From assembly GCA_036393295.1 (NCBI GenBank), contig DASWHF010000077.1, positions 1-64,000 of the forward strand: a DNA stretch of 64,000 bases, in the 5' to 3' direction. The notes under the pieces were generated by a model. It was given only the letters and a program-made list of their open reading frames with translations. It had not been told where the DNA came from and did no database searches. This DNA is from DASWHF01 sp036393295. Lineage in GTDB: Bacteria; Pseudomonadota; Gammaproteobacteria; Acidiferrobacterales; UBA6901. The position numbers were made by a program, and so were the translations under genes. Shown piece after piece: positions 15,286-24,450 of this stretch (its first letter is position 1; the number at the start of each line of letters is the position of its first letter).

Positions 15286-17469
15286 ATGAGCGCCGTCGAA
15301 TCGATCCAGCCAGAACCACTGACCCAGCCGGAGCTCTTCCTCAACCGTGAGTTGAGCTTCCTCGAATTCAACCGCCGGGTCCTGGAGCAGTCCAAGGACC
15401 CGGCCACGCCGCTGCTCGAGCGGCTGCGCTTCCTGTGCATCTCCAGCACCAATCTCGACGAATTTTTCGAGATCCGCGTGGCCGGCCTGCACGAGGTGGT
15501 GGCCTCGGGCTCGACGCAGGCCGGACCCGACAACATGGCGCCGGCCGAAGTCGAACGCCAGGTCGGCGTCGAGGCCCGCAAGCTCGTGGCGGAGCAGTAC
15601 CGGGTGCTCAACGAGGAGCTGATCCCGGCGTTGGAGCAGGCCGGCATCCGCTTTTTGCGGCGTACCGAGTGGAACACCGGGCAGGAGTCCTGGGTGCGCG
15701 GCTACTTCAAGCGCGAGCTGCTGCCGATGCTCAACCCGCTCGGCCTGGATCCGGCCCACCCCTTCCCGCGCATACTCAACAAGAGTCTCAACTTCATCGT
15801 GTCGCTGGAAGGGCGCGATGCCTTCGGCCGGCGCAGCGGTGTCGCCGTCGTCCAGGCGCCGCGTGCACTGCCGCGGCTGATCCCGCTGCCGCCCGAGGTC
15901 GCCGGCGGCCCGAACGACTTTGTGTTCCTGTCATCGATCATCCATACCCATGTCGACGACCTGTTTCCCGGCATGAAGGTCACTGGCTGCTACCAGTTCC
16001 GCGTCACGCGCAACAGCGATCTGTTCGTCGACGAGGAGGAGGTCGGCGACCTGCTGCGCGCCGTCGAGGGCGAGCTGCCGTCACGGCGCTACGGCGAGAC
16101 CGTGCGCCTGGAGGTGGCGGACAACTGCCCGGCGGAGATGGCGGCCTACCTGCTCAAGCAGTTTGATCTGGTCGAGGACGACCTCTACCAGGTGAACGGG
16201 CCGGTCAACCTCAATCGTCTGCAGGCGGTCATCGACCAGGTCGACCGCCCCGAGCTCAAGTATCCGGCCTTCGTGCCGGGCCTGCCGGCGCGGCTGGCCG
16301 CGACCCGCGGCCTGTTCGCGGCGATGCGCCAGGGCGACATCCTGTTGCACCATCCGTTTCAGTCGTTCGCGCCGGTCGTCGACTTCGTGCGCCAGGCCGC
16401 CGCCGATCCGCAGGTGCTGGCGATCAAGCAGACCCTGTACCGGACCGGTCCCGGCTCGGCGCTGGCCGACGCGCTGGTCGAGGCGGCGCGCGCGGGCAAG
16501 GAAGTGGTCGTGGTCATCGAGCTGCGCGCGCGCTTCGACGAGGAGGCGAACATCAATCTCGCCACGCGCCTGCAGGAGGCCGGCGCGCACGTGGTGTACG
16601 GCGTGGTCGGTTACAAGACCCACGCCAAGCTGCTGCTGGTCGTGCGCCGCGAGCAGCGTGCGCTGCGCCATTACGTGCACCTCGCCACCGGCAACTATCA
16701 CAGCCGCACCGCGCGGCTGTACACCGACTACGGCCTGCTCACCTGCGACGAGACCATCGGCGAGGACGTCAACAAGGTGTTCCTGCAGCTCACCAGCCTC
16801 GGCCGCGTCAAGCGGCTGCATAAGCTCCTGCAATCGCCGTTCACCTTGCACAAGGGGCTGATCGAGCGCATCGGGCGCGAGACGGCGCATGCCGGCGCCG
16901 GGCGGCCGGCGCGCATCGTCGCCAAGATGAACGCCCTGGTCGAACCGCAGATCATCCAGGCCCTGTACGCCGCCGCGCGCGCCGGAGTCCGGGTCGAGCT
17001 GATCGTACGCGGCATCTGCTGCCTGCGTCCGGGCGTGCCGGGCGTGTCCGAGAACATCACGGTGCGATCGATCATCGGACGCTTCCTCGAGCACACCCGC
17101 GTCTTCTATTTCCACAATGACGGTGAATTCGAGGTGTTCTGCGCCAGCGCCGACTGGATGGACCGGAATTTCTTTCGCCGGGTCGAGGTCGCCTTCCCCG
17201 TGGAGGACAGGAAGCTGCGCGAACGGATCGCCCGGGACCTTGCGACCTACCTCGCCGACAATACCCAGGCGTGGCTGCTGCAGAGCGACGGCAGCTACCG
17301 GCGCGCCGGGCCGGGCCGGCACAAACCGCGCGCCGCGCAGCTGGAGCTGCTCGCCGAGCTCGGCGAGAGACCGCCCAGCCAGGTCGTGGCCACAGTGAAT
17401 GCGGCAAGCGGGCGGTCTCTTCCCTCACCCGGCCCTGCCGGGCCACCCTCTCCCGACGGGAGAGGGTGA
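15286..17469 (+). CDS. ppk: Polyphosphate kinase PPK1 with repeat-derived C-terminal tail
   Basis: This 727-residue enzyme polymerises the ATP gamma-phosphate into polyphosphate. The N-terminal domain begins ELFLNRELSFLEFNRRVL. The catalytic histidines of the phospholipase-D-like domains lie in VGYKTHAKLLLVVRRE and HLATGNYHSRTARLYTDYG, and a C-terminal domain with ARAGVRVELIVRGICCLRPG follows. The family is usually about 690 residues. Here the last ~17 residues (SLPSPGPAGPPSPDGRG) are encoded by an intergenic palindromic repeat, whose GGGTGA supplies the stop. A Pho-box-like triple repeat lies upstream. Confidence 0.95.
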   Translation: MSAVESIQPEPLTQPELFLNRELSFLEFNRRVLEQSKDPATPLLERLRFLCISSTNLDEFFEIRVAGLHEVVASGSTQAGPDNMAPAEVERQVGVEARKLVAEQYRVLNEELIPALEQAGIRFLRRTEWNTGQESWVRGYFKRELLPMLNPLGLDPAHPFPRILNKSLNFIVSLEGRDAFGRRSGVAVVQAPRALPRLIPLPPEVAGGPNDFVFLSSIIHTHVDDLFPGMKVTGCYQFRVTRNSDLFVDEEEVGDLLRAVEGELPSRRYGETVRLEVADNCPAEMAAYLLKQFDLVEDDLYQVNGPVNLNRLQAVIDQVDRPELKYPAFVPGLPARLAATRGLFAAMRQGDILLHHPFQSFAPVVDFVRQAAADPQVLAIKQTLYRTGPGSALADALVEAARAGKEVVVVIELRARFDEEANINLATRLQEAGAHVVYGVVGYKTHAKLLLVVRREQRALRHYVHLATGNYHSRTARLYTDYGLLTCDETIGEDVNKVFLQLTSLGRVKRLHKLLQSPFTLHKGLIERIGRETAHAGAGRPARIVAKMNALVEPQIIQALYAAARAGVRVELIVRGICCLRPGVPGVSENITVRSIIGRFLEHTRVFYFHNDGEFEVFCASADWMDRNFFRRVEVAFPVEDRKLRERIARDLATYLADNTQAWLLQSDGSYRRAGPGRHKPRAAQLELLAELGERPPSQVVATVNAASGRSLPSPGPAGPPSPDGRG

Positions 17470-17470
17470 G
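17422..17470 (+). repeat. CCCTCTCCC-type palindromic repeat overlapping the ppk 3' end
   Basis: CCCTCACCC, then GGCCC-TGCC-GGGCC, then CCCTCTCCC-GAC-GGGAGAGGG and TGAG. It belongs to the same family as the elements at 38573, 45505, 56314, 59162 and 62355. Confidence 0.75.
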
Positions 17471-17536
17471 CAGGTAGGCGGCCTTCGGCCGCGGGTTCGT
17501 GATGAGCGGCTGAGCGCGGTCCCGCCCGGGGTCGGC

Positions 17537-19069
17537 CTACCGGATCAACAGCTCAAGGCGCGCTGCCTGGAGATACACCGCCTCGCGAACCAGGTCCTCG
17601 CGGGTCAGCGGATGGCGCCCCAGCCAGCCGCGCGGGAAGCGCAGCATGAGCGAGCGCTTGTCGGCCTCGAGGCGCAACGCCGGCAATTCGACGTCGCCGC
17701 GACCGCGGTGCAACAGCACGGCGAGCCGCAGCAGCAGGCACAGGCGCCGCGCGCTGCGGCGCTGGGCGCGCGGCAGCGCGTCGAACAGATCGCGCGGCAG
17801 CCGGCGGCGGTGGCCGCGGATCAGCGCCGCGAGCAAGCGCTGCTCCTGCCAGGAAAAGCCGGGAAGATTCGAGTTCTCCACCAGGTAGGCGCCGTGCCGA
17901 TGGTATTTGTTGTGCGCGATGGCCAGGCCGATCTCGTGCAGGCGCGCGCCCCAGGCCAGCATCCGCCCGTCCGCTTCGTCGAGCTGCCAGTCGGCCGCAA
18001 CCTGCGCAAGGCACCGCTGCGCCGTCGCCGCCACGCGCTCGGCCTGCCGGACGTCGACCTGATAGCGCGCGCTGAGGTCGCGTATGGTCTGCTCGCGCAC
18101 GTCCTCGTGGCGGATGCGCCCGACCAGATCGTAGAGCAGCCCCTCCCGCAGGGCGCCACCGGACACCCGCATCCGCTCGATGCCGAGCGCCTCGAACACC
18201 GCCGCGAGGATCGCGAGCCCCCCCGGGAACACCGGTGCGCGCTCCGGGCTCAAGCCGGCCAACGCCAGCTGGTCGACGTGCCCGGCCGCCAGCAGCGCAT
18301 CGCGCAGGCGCTTCAGCGTCGCCGGCGTGATGCCGTGGTCGCCCCAGCGCTGGGTCTCGATGACGCTCGCGACCGCGCGCAGCGTACCGGAGCTGCCGTA
18401 GGCCGCGGTCCAACCGTGCGTGCGGAATTGCGCTTCGATCGGCTGCAGCTCGAGTCGCGCCCCGGTTTCGGCGGCGCTCAAGGCCTTGGGCGTGATGCGG
18501 CCCGTGGCGAAGTGCGCCCGGCTCAGGGTCACGCAGCCCAGAGACAGGCTCTCCGTCAGCAACGCGCGCCGGCCCTCGCCGATGATGAGCTCGGTGCTGC
18601 CGCCGCCGATGTCCAGCACCAGGCGGCGTTCGCCGTCGTCGGGCAGCTCGCGCGCCACGCCCTGATAGATCACCCGCGCCTCCTCCTGGCCGGAGATAAT
18701 CTCGATCGGATGCCCGAGCGCCCGCTCCGCGCGACGCAGGAACTTGTCCGCATCGCGCGCCCGCCGCAGGGTGTTGGTGCCGACCGCGCGCACGGCGTGA
18801 CCCGGCAGCCCCCGCAGGCGCTCGCCGAAACGCGCCAGGCAATCCAGGGCGCGCTGGCGCGCCGGACCGCTCAGCCGGTTGCGCGCATCCAGACCGGCGG
18901 CGAGTCGTACCATTTCCTGCAGGCGATCGATAACGCGTATCTTCCCGTCATCGGCCTGTGCAACGACCAGGTGAAAACTGTTCGACCCGAGATCGACCGC
19001 GGCGATTGTTTCGGCGCTGCGGCGCGCGTCGAGCGCCGGCAGCAAGCTGAGCAATTTGGACACGGACAT
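17537..19069 (-). CDS. ppx: Exopolyphosphatase (Ppx/GppA family)
   Basis: This 510-residue enzyme hydrolyses terminal phosphate from polyphosphate. ASKHA-fold motifs are visible: AAVDLGSNSFHLVVAQ (phosphate 1), AVGTNTLRRARD, VLDIGGGSTELIIG (phosphate 2) and GGLAILAAVFEALG. A C-terminal HD-like helical domain (ARLHEIGLAIAHNKYHRHGAYL) follows, as in E. coli Ppx. GppA-type pppGpp hydrolysis is an alternative activity. The gene is convergent with ppk, so synthesis and degradation genes sit end to end. A Pho-box-like direct repeat points at it from 19198-19215. Confidence 0.93.
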   Translation of the reverse strand: MSVSKLLSLLPALDARRSAETIAAVDLGSNSFHLVVAQADDGKIRVIDRLQEMVRLAAGLDARNRLSGPARQRALDCLARFGERLRGLPGHAVRAVGTNTLRRARDADKFLRRAERALGHPIEIISGQEEARVIYQGVARELPDDGERRLVLDIGGGSTELIIGEGRRALLTESLSLGCVTLSRAHFATGRITPKALSAAETGARLELQPIEAQFRTHGWTAAYGSSGTLRAVASVIETQRWGDHGITPATLKRLRDALLAAGHVDQLALAGLSPERAPVFPGGLAILAAVFEALGIERMRVSGGALREGLLYDLVGRIRHEDVREQTIRDLSARYQVDVRQAERVAATAQRCLAQVAADWQLDEADGRMLAWGARLHEIGLAIAHNKYHRHGAYLVENSNLPGFSWQEQRLLAALIRGHRRRLPRDLFDALPRAQRRSARRLCLLLRLAVLLHRGRGDVELPALRLEADKRSLMLRFPRGWLGRHPLTREDLVREAVYLQAARLELLIR

Positions 19070-19197
19070 GACACGTTACCCGGTCGCGCCGTCGCGGCGA
19101 GACCCCGATTATAAACCGGACCGCCGTACCGGGGTGTCGATCGATCGACGTCGACATCCCGGTCGCGAGTCAATCCCGCGAGCATAACCGCCCGCGG

Positions 19198-19215
19198 ATG
19201 ACGGTTTGATGACGA
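19198..19215 (-). promoter_or_regulatory. Pho-box-like direct repeat upstream of ppx
   Basis: On the minus strand TCGTCAT-CAAA-CCGTCAT, with exact 7-4-7 spacing and the same CAAA spacer as the first pst box. It lies 129 bases before the ppx start, between sixA and ppx. Confidence 0.7.
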
Positions 19216-19223
19216 TGGATTCT

Positions 19224-19733
19224 TCAACGCCGCAGCGCGCGCACCTGGGCCAGCGCCAGCAGCCAGCGCAGCGACCCGTGGCCGGCGGCGGGTGCCGCGC
19301 GAAACTCGATGAGGCAGATCGCGCCCTTCTTGAGCTCGATCACGGACTCGGCGGCGCCCGTCATCAACCAGCCCGCGAGCCGGCTCAGATCCGGCTCGTG
19401 TCCGACCAGCACCACCGTGGCGTCCTCCGGGAACTCATGCAGCCATTTGAGGACGCCGCGCGCGCTGCCGGCCGGCGCCAGCGCCGGAAGCGGGACCGGC
19501 TCCAGGCGCTTGTACTGCCTGGCGATCAGCGCCCCGGTCTCGGCCGCACGCCGCAGCGGGCTCACGGCGAGCGCGTCGACCCCGGGACAGAGCCGGTCGA
19601 GCACGCGACCGGCGAGGCGTGCGTACTGCCGGCCGCTGGAGGTCAGCGCGCGCTCCGCGTCCGGCCGCCGCGGCCCGTCCGGCCCGGTGCCGGCGTCTTC
19701 CGCCTTGGCGTGGCGCACGATGACGACTTGCAT
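19224..19733 (-). CDS. sixA: Phosphohistidine phosphatase SixA
   Basis: This 169-residue member of the histidine phosphatase superfamily starts with the catalytic RHA motif (VVIVRHAKAED, His at about residue 8), has the second arginine in AVSPLRRAAETG and the second histidine in VVLVGHEPDLSRL. SixA-type proteins dephosphorylate phosphohistidines on signalling or PTS proteins. It sits upstream of ppx on the same strand, but a separate Pho-type site in the gap suggests ppx also has its own promoter. Confidence 0.88.
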   Translation of the reverse strand: MQVVIVRHAKAEDAGTGPDGPRRPDAERALTSSGRQYARLAGRVLDRLCPGVDALAVSPLRRAAETGALIARQYKRLEPVPLPALAPAGSARGVLKWLHEFPEDATVVLVGHEPDLSRLAGWLMTGAAESVIELKKGAICLIEFRAAPAAGHGSLRWLLALAQVRALRR

Positions 19734-19802
19734 GACAGGACTCCTCTCGCTCGCCTTCGAGCATGCGTCAACGCGGCGACCGACACAAGCCGCACAGCGG
19801 TC

Positions 19803-20858
19803 TCAAATACGGTCCTCGCAGACATAGAGCGACAGCCGCGAGCCGGTCACGACGCTGCGTCCGTAAAAAACGAACGTGGCGATCAATAGCCCCAGCAGGA
19901 ACAGCACCATGCCCGGATGCCAGAGCGTCTCCAGCCCCGCGGTCAGCGACGGCGCGGGCAGGAACCCGCCCTGCAGCGCCAGCAGCACGACCGCGACATA
20001 GGCGACCGATATGATCGCCAGCCATTGATACACGGAGATACGGCCGCCGCCGCGATAATCGGCCCGCAGCGTTTCCGAGTAGGCGCGCCACAGCTGCGTG
20101 ACTCCGAGGCTCAGCAGCAGCGCCCCGGCGAACAGGCCGGACAGATACAACAACACGCCGACCAGGCCGGCGGCGACGTACAGTAGCGCGGTGACCGCCT
20201 GGATCGGTATCACCTTCTCCCCGTCGAGCCGCGCCGCATAGCTGATCTTCTTCATCGAACCGTGAAACACGAAGTGCCAGCGCCTGAACAGCCAGCGCGT
20301 CAGCGGATGCGCCGCCGCGAGCGGCTTGCCGTAGCAACAGCCGAAGCTGATGCACGCCAGCCGGCCGAGACCCTCGCCGAAGGCGTAGGCGATGCTCATC
20401 GCCGCCAGCGCCGGCACCGCCGGGATCGGCGATCCGTCGAGCGCGCCGAGCGTGGCATTGCTGAGCTCGATCACCCACGGCGCCAGCACGATACCGACGA
20501 ACGACGCGCCGGCGACGGTTAGCGTTCCGTTCTTCCGCTCGACCACCACCGCCACCAGCTTGGAGGCCGGGATGCAGGCGGCCAGTATCGCGACCGCCAG
20601 CACCACAGTCTCGAGGCGGCTGACGCCGACGGCGCCGAGCAGCAGAAACGCGATGATCACCGATACCAGCTGGGCGGCGGCGGACAACAGGCCGTAATAG
20701 GTCAGGTTCACCCCCTGCCATTGCCCGTTGGCGTCGATGCGCACCGGCAGCGTGGCGAGGATCTGCCAGCGCTCGCCGGGGAGATAGCGGAATCCCCAGG
20801 CCAGATAGGCCATGCACGACACCGCCAGCACGGTGACGAACAGCAGATGCTCAATCAT
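19803..20858 (-). CDS. Lgt-like (prolipoprotein diacylglyceryl transferase family) membrane protein
   Basis: This 351-residue polytopic membrane protein has at least seven hydrophobic segments. The segment GEGLGRLACISFGCCYGKP (residues ~157-175) matches the Lgt signature region (GRIGCFLNGCCYG-like), and the C-terminal LRADYRGGGRISVYQWLAI region resembles the Lgt end (R-G-x-IS-x-QxL). It differs from housekeeping Lgt in its long periplasmic/cytoplasmic insertions and its location next to a Psd-like gene, so it may transfer lipid to another acceptor. The start at 20858 follows the psd stop by 10 bases, indicating an operon with the next two genes. Confidence 0.7.
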   Translation of the reverse strand: MIEHLLFVTVLAVSCMAYLAWGFRYLPGERWQILATLPVRIDANGQWQGVNLTYYGLLSAAAQLVSVIIAFLLLGAVGVSRLETVVLAVAILAACIPASKLVAVVVERKNGTLTVAGASFVGIVLAPWVIELSNATLGALDGSPIPAVPALAAMSIAYAFGEGLGRLACISFGCCYGKPLAAAHPLTRWLFRRWHFVFHGSMKKISYAARLDGEKVIPIQAVTALLYVAAGLVGVLLYLSGLFAGALLLSLGVTQLWRAYSETLRADYRGGGRISVYQWLAIISVAYVAVVLLALQGGFLPAPSLTAGLETLWHPGMVLFLLGLLIATFVFYGRSVVTGSRLSLYVCEDRI

Positions 20859-20868
20859 CGGATCCCCC

Positions 20869-21897
20869 TCAGGATGCCTGTCGGAACGCGGCGACGGCCG
20901 CCGCGCGCGCCACCGCCGAGCGCGCCGTCACGTCGGTTTCGACCAGTGGCTGCTGAAAGGCAAGCGCGAAGCGCGTCGCGACCGCCGGTCGGCGTTGATT
21001 GCTCAGCAGATCGTCCGCGAACCGCACCCGGTCGCGCTGGAATAGCAGCACGGTCGTCGAGCTGCCCGGACGGAACAGGCTCTTGGCGGCGCCGCGCCGC
21101 AGCATCATGCCCGGCACCACCGGCTGCGGCGCGTCGTAGCCGACCTCGCTGTAGCACTGGACGATCTCGCCTATCATCAGGGCGACTACTTCGATCATCG
21201 CCACCAGGCCGACGCCGGTGCCGCCTTCGACGTCGGTATCGATGACGGTCACCACCCGGCGGTTCTTCGAGTACGGCGCGGCAACGGTGATCGCCGCGCC
21301 CGGATTGCAGGAGTGAAACGCGCCGTCGATCTCGTAGTAGTCCACGACCCGGCCGCCGACCGGGTTGTGGTTGTAGTGATATTTCTCCGGCGTCAACCGG
21401 AACACCGCGTAGTCGCCGCCGTGAAATTCCTCGAGCCACTGCGGCTGACTCGCGCCGAGCAACTCGTCGTAATGAAACAGCTTGCCTTTGATGTACAACT
21501 GCGAGTTGTCGTCCAGCGAACCCACCAGCACCCGCGAATCGGCCGGCGCGACGACGCAGTCCTCGTCGAGGGGCATCGGCCGGCACTCCCAGTAGCGGAT
21601 ACGTCGCTCGAACACCTGGCGCGGGGTGGTGAAGCGCGCCGGATCGTCCAGGCACTCGGTCAGGTCAATCCGGTTCTCGCGCAGGAAGCGCCGGCAGGCG
21701 CTCGACCCCCAGAAGCTGTCGTAGTTGAGGTAGCCCAGCACCTGAGTGGTCCAGGCGCTGGTCAGCATGCGGAACAGGAACGGCATGCGCTCGCGCACCG
21801 GGCCGTAGAAGAACAGGACCACGGCGTCCTGATAGAGGCGCTCGGTGCGGACCTTACCGGACGCCCGATCGATATAGTGATGTGGCATCATCGTCAT
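20869..21897 (-). CDS. psd: Phosphatidylserine decarboxylase-related protein
   Basis: This 342-residue protein of the Psd family would convert phosphatidylserine (or a similar head group) to the ethanolamine form via a self-generated pyruvoyl group. Visible motifs are VVAPADSRVL (catalytic Asp), EKYHYNHNPVGGRV (His region) and FRPGSSTTVLLF near residue 275, where cleavage before Ser in the GS pair would create the pyruvoyl alpha chain. The alpha chain would be longer (~65 residues) than usual. The start overlaps the 806-residue gene's end by 44 bases; nearby ATGs at 21891 and 21888 are alternatives. Confidence 0.82.
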   Translation of the reverse strand: MTMMPHHYIDRASGKVRTERLYQDAVVLFFYGPVRERMPFLFRMLTSAWTTQVLGYLNYDSFWGSSACRRFLRENRIDLTECLDDPARFTTPRQVFERRIRYWECRPMPLDEDCVVAPADSRVLVGSLDDNSQLYIKGKLFHYDELLGASQPQWLEEFHGGDYAVFRLTPEKYHYNHNPVGGRVVDYYEIDGAFHSCNPGAAITVAAPYSKNRRVVTVIDTDVEGGTGVGLVAMIEVVALMIGEIVQCYSEVGYDAPQPVVPGMMLRRGAAKSLFRPGSSTTVLLFQRDRVRFADDLLSNQRRPAVATRFALAFQQPLVETDVTARSAVARAAAVAAFRQAS

Positions 21898-24274
21898 GCA
21901 CCGTGGGGGTCGTCGTGGACTTCAACCGCTCGGCGTCGCGCGCGTCCTCGGTCACGAGCACGAGCAGCAGCTGGATCAGGTCCTGCACGTCGCCGGCCTC
22001 GGCCTCGTCGGCAAGCAAGCGCGCGGCGAGCGCCGCAAACCGCTCGGCGGCGTCCCGGCCGCCCGAGACCGCACACAGGACGGCACGCACGCGGGCGTCG
22101 CCGCCGGCGCGGCGCTCGAGCCCGCGCAGCGCTCCGACCGCGCAGTCGACGGCGCGGCGCAGCATGCGATCGCGCAGCGTATCGCGATAGTAGCGATCGG
22201 CCGCCTCATTGAACTCGACGGCATCGGCCTCCATGGGTGAGTGCGCGCCGATCTCATCGAGGATGCCGCGCGTCAGCCGGCCGGCGGCAGAGCGCCCCGC
22301 GGGATCGGCCAGACGCTCGGCCAGGTCGTCGAGCCAGGGGCCGGCATCGAGATGTTCGACGATCCCCGGCGCGTCACGCCCGAGCAGGCGCAACAGGGCA
22401 GCCCGGTATCCGGCGAGCGGAACTTTCAGATAGGCGGGCTGGCGCCGGCTGGTCCGCACTCCGTCAGCCATCGATACCAGGGTACCCAGCAAACGGTTGC
22501 GCGTGTCTTTGCGCACATAGATCGCCGGCAGGCCGGCGGCGGCCGCGAACAGGATCTGGCGCCGCTCGCTCTCGCTGAACGGATCGTCGGGCAGGTCGGC
22601 ATGGGTGTAGCGGCCGGTCGCCATGAGCTGGTAGGCGACTGCCGTCACCAGGCGCTGCAACTCGGCGGCGGCGCCGAGGTCGGTGTCGAAATCCTCGAAG
22701 GCGCTGTAGTAACGGCCCTCGAAGCCGGAGAAGCCGCGCGACTCGAAGTCGCGCAGACGGTAGGGCAGGTACAGGCTCATGTCGCGGTGATACACGCCTT
22801 GTGCGTGCAGCTCCTGCTTGAGCCGCGTGTCGTTGCCCGGGCGGCCGTCGAGCGCCGGATGGCGGTGCGTGCCGGGAAGCGCGACGAAGTAGTCGAGCAG
22901 GCGGAAGTCCGGCACATAGTCGCCGCGCAGGCGAAACACCCGGCCGACGGCGTCGTGGAACCCGCCGTGCAGCAGCGGCGCCGCCTTCGTCTTCCACTGC
23001 CGCCAGAAGATCTTGAGATGCGTCGGGTGCAGCTCCAAGGGCAGGAAGCCGAGCGCCTTCCCGGGATGCATATCCGACAGCCGCAGGCGGAACGGCGCGC
23101 CACTGTAGGTGCCGACGAACAGCGGCAGAAAGTGCTCGACGATCTTGATGCACAGGTCGCCGAGGTACTTCTCGTCGGCGCCGCTCACGCCGGAGGCCGG
23201 ATCGCGCCGAGCCGCCGACAACCGGCGACTGCCGAGGCTGAGATGCGTGCCGTTATTGAGCAAGCTGGTGGCCGGCGGCAATTGCGCGCGCGCGTCGACG
23301 GTCAGACCCGCCACCCGCAACCGGGCGCGCACCGCGCCGCGGCTGGTGGCGAGCGTCCGGTGGCACAGGTGCATGTATTCCTGCTTGGCCGTTCCGTCCG
23401 CGAAGCCCGACAGACAGGGATTCATCATCAGTGCGCGGTAGTCGGACTCCGGCAGGCAGGCGTTGAGCCGGCGCTGGCGCGGACCGGGCGTCGGCGCGAA
23501 GTAGATCGATGCCCGCTGCCCGGTGGCGTGCAACGCGAACTTCCGGTTGGCATACTCGGTGAGCAGCTGGGCGAGCAGGAATTGCAGTTGATTCTCCCGC
23601 GCGACCGCCGCACCGAGCGCGTGGCGGTCGCGCGACGACACCACGTAAAGCGACAACAACTCCGGCGAGGTGTTGTCGTTGGTAAGGTGCGCAAACAGGC
23701 GCGTGGCGGTCGCGCGCACCGGCCGCGGCAGCGCCGGCGACGCCCCAAGCACGTCGGCCAGCGCGAGCTTGAGGGCATAACTCATGGGCACGCGCACGCC
23801 GTCGGCGCCGCGATCGCGGCAGGCGAAGCGATGACTATCGGCGCGACCCGCCAAGTCGTCGTGCAGCATGCCGCGGGCGTGAGCATTCAGGGCGGCGCGC
23901 GGGATCCGCACCCAGCTGTGATCCCAGGCGGCGTCGGCATTGTCATGCAGGAACCGGTCAATCTCGGCGAGCTCGCGGCCGGCCGCGGCGTCGAACCGGG
24001 CGCGCGCCCGCAGCGCCCCATAGTGCGGCGCGCCCAGCAGCGCCAACGGCAGATCGACGGCGCTGCGTGCGCCGCGTACCGTCACCTGCAGCTCGTTCTC
24101 GGTACCGGCCGTCACGTCGTCGCACGCGAAGGCCGGCGTTTCAACGTCGGCGGACGTCCCGGGACAACCGAGCCGGTCGAAGATGGCGCGCTGACGCGCA
24201 CGGTGCGCGTCGGGATCCTGTGGGGGTGGCGCGGCGCATCCGGGTCGGCGTGACGCCGGTCTGCGAGTGATCAT
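21854..24274 (-). CDS. Large conserved-looking protein of unknown function
   Basis: This 806-residue protein is not recognised. It has no signal peptide or transmembrane stretch and reads as a soluble, Arg- and Ala-rich mixed alpha/beta protein. Conspicuous ordered stretches are TENELQVTV near residue 58, NNGTHLSLGSRRLS near 340, DLCIKIVEHFLPLFVGTYSG near 370, LPLELHPTHLKIFWRQWKTKA near 415 (given in part), YHRDMSLYLPYRLRDFESRG near 495 and GRYYSAFEDFDTD near 520. The coding sequence overlaps psd by 44 bases and the Lgt-like gene follows, so it probably acts in the same lipid-related pathway. A ligase or transferase activity is possible but cannot be supported. Confidence 0.6.
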   Translation of the reverse strand: MITRRPASRRPGCAAPPPQDPDAHRARQRAIFDRLGCPGTSADVETPAFACDDVTAGTENELQVTVRGARSAVDLPLALLGAPHYGALRARARFDAAAGRELAEIDRFLHDNADAAWDHSWVRIPRAALNAHARGMLHDDLAGRADSHRFACRDRGADGVRVPMSYALKLALADVLGASPALPRPVRATATRLFAHLTNDNTSPELLSLYVVSSRDRHALGAAVARENQLQFLLAQLLTEYANRKFALHATGQRASIYFAPTPGPRQRRLNACLPESDYRALMMNPCLSGFADGTAKQEYMHLCHRTLATSRGAVRARLRVAGLTVDARAQLPPATSLLNNGTHLSLGSRRLSAARRDPASGVSGADEKYLGDLCIKIVEHFLPLFVGTYSGAPFRLRLSDMHPGKALGFLPLELHPTHLKIFWRQWKTKAAPLLHGGFHDAVGRVFRLRGDYVPDFRLLDYFVALPGTHRHPALDGRPGNDTRLKQELHAQGVYHRDMSLYLPYRLRDFESRGFSGFEGRYYSAFEDFDTDLGAAAELQRLVTAVAYQLMATGRYTHADLPDDPFSESERRQILFAAAAGLPAIYVRKDTRNRLLGTLVSMADGVRTSRRQPAYLKVPLAGYRAALLRLLGRDAPGIVEHLDAGPWLDDLAERLADPAGRSAAGRLTRGILDEIGAHSPMEADAVEFNEAADRYYRDTLRDRMLRRAVDCAVGALRGLERRAGGDARVRAVLCAVSGGRDAAERFAALAARLLADEAEAGDVQDLIQLLLVLVTEDARDAERLKSTTTPTVHDDDATSLYRSGVR

Positions 24275-24450
24275 GGGTGGTCGGGTCTCGTTTTGGCCGC
24301 GTGCACGATGACAAACTCGGTTTGCGGAATTGTTACGGTGCAGTGACGTTTCGAAGACAGCGTGGTCGGATCGGGTCGGTCGATGCCCTCCCCGTTCCGC
24401 GTGGGACGCGGATCGGGGTCGACACTCTCAAGGAAGAGCTGAACGAGCAC

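Noticed and set aside
22241..24253. 670-residue plus-strand frame opposite the 806-residue protein gene
   Set aside because: Composition is Arg/Gln/Ala-rich with no recognisable motif. The minus-strand frame has ordered hydrophobic patterns and an operon position. Since the latter is also unrecognised, this choice is less certain than the others.
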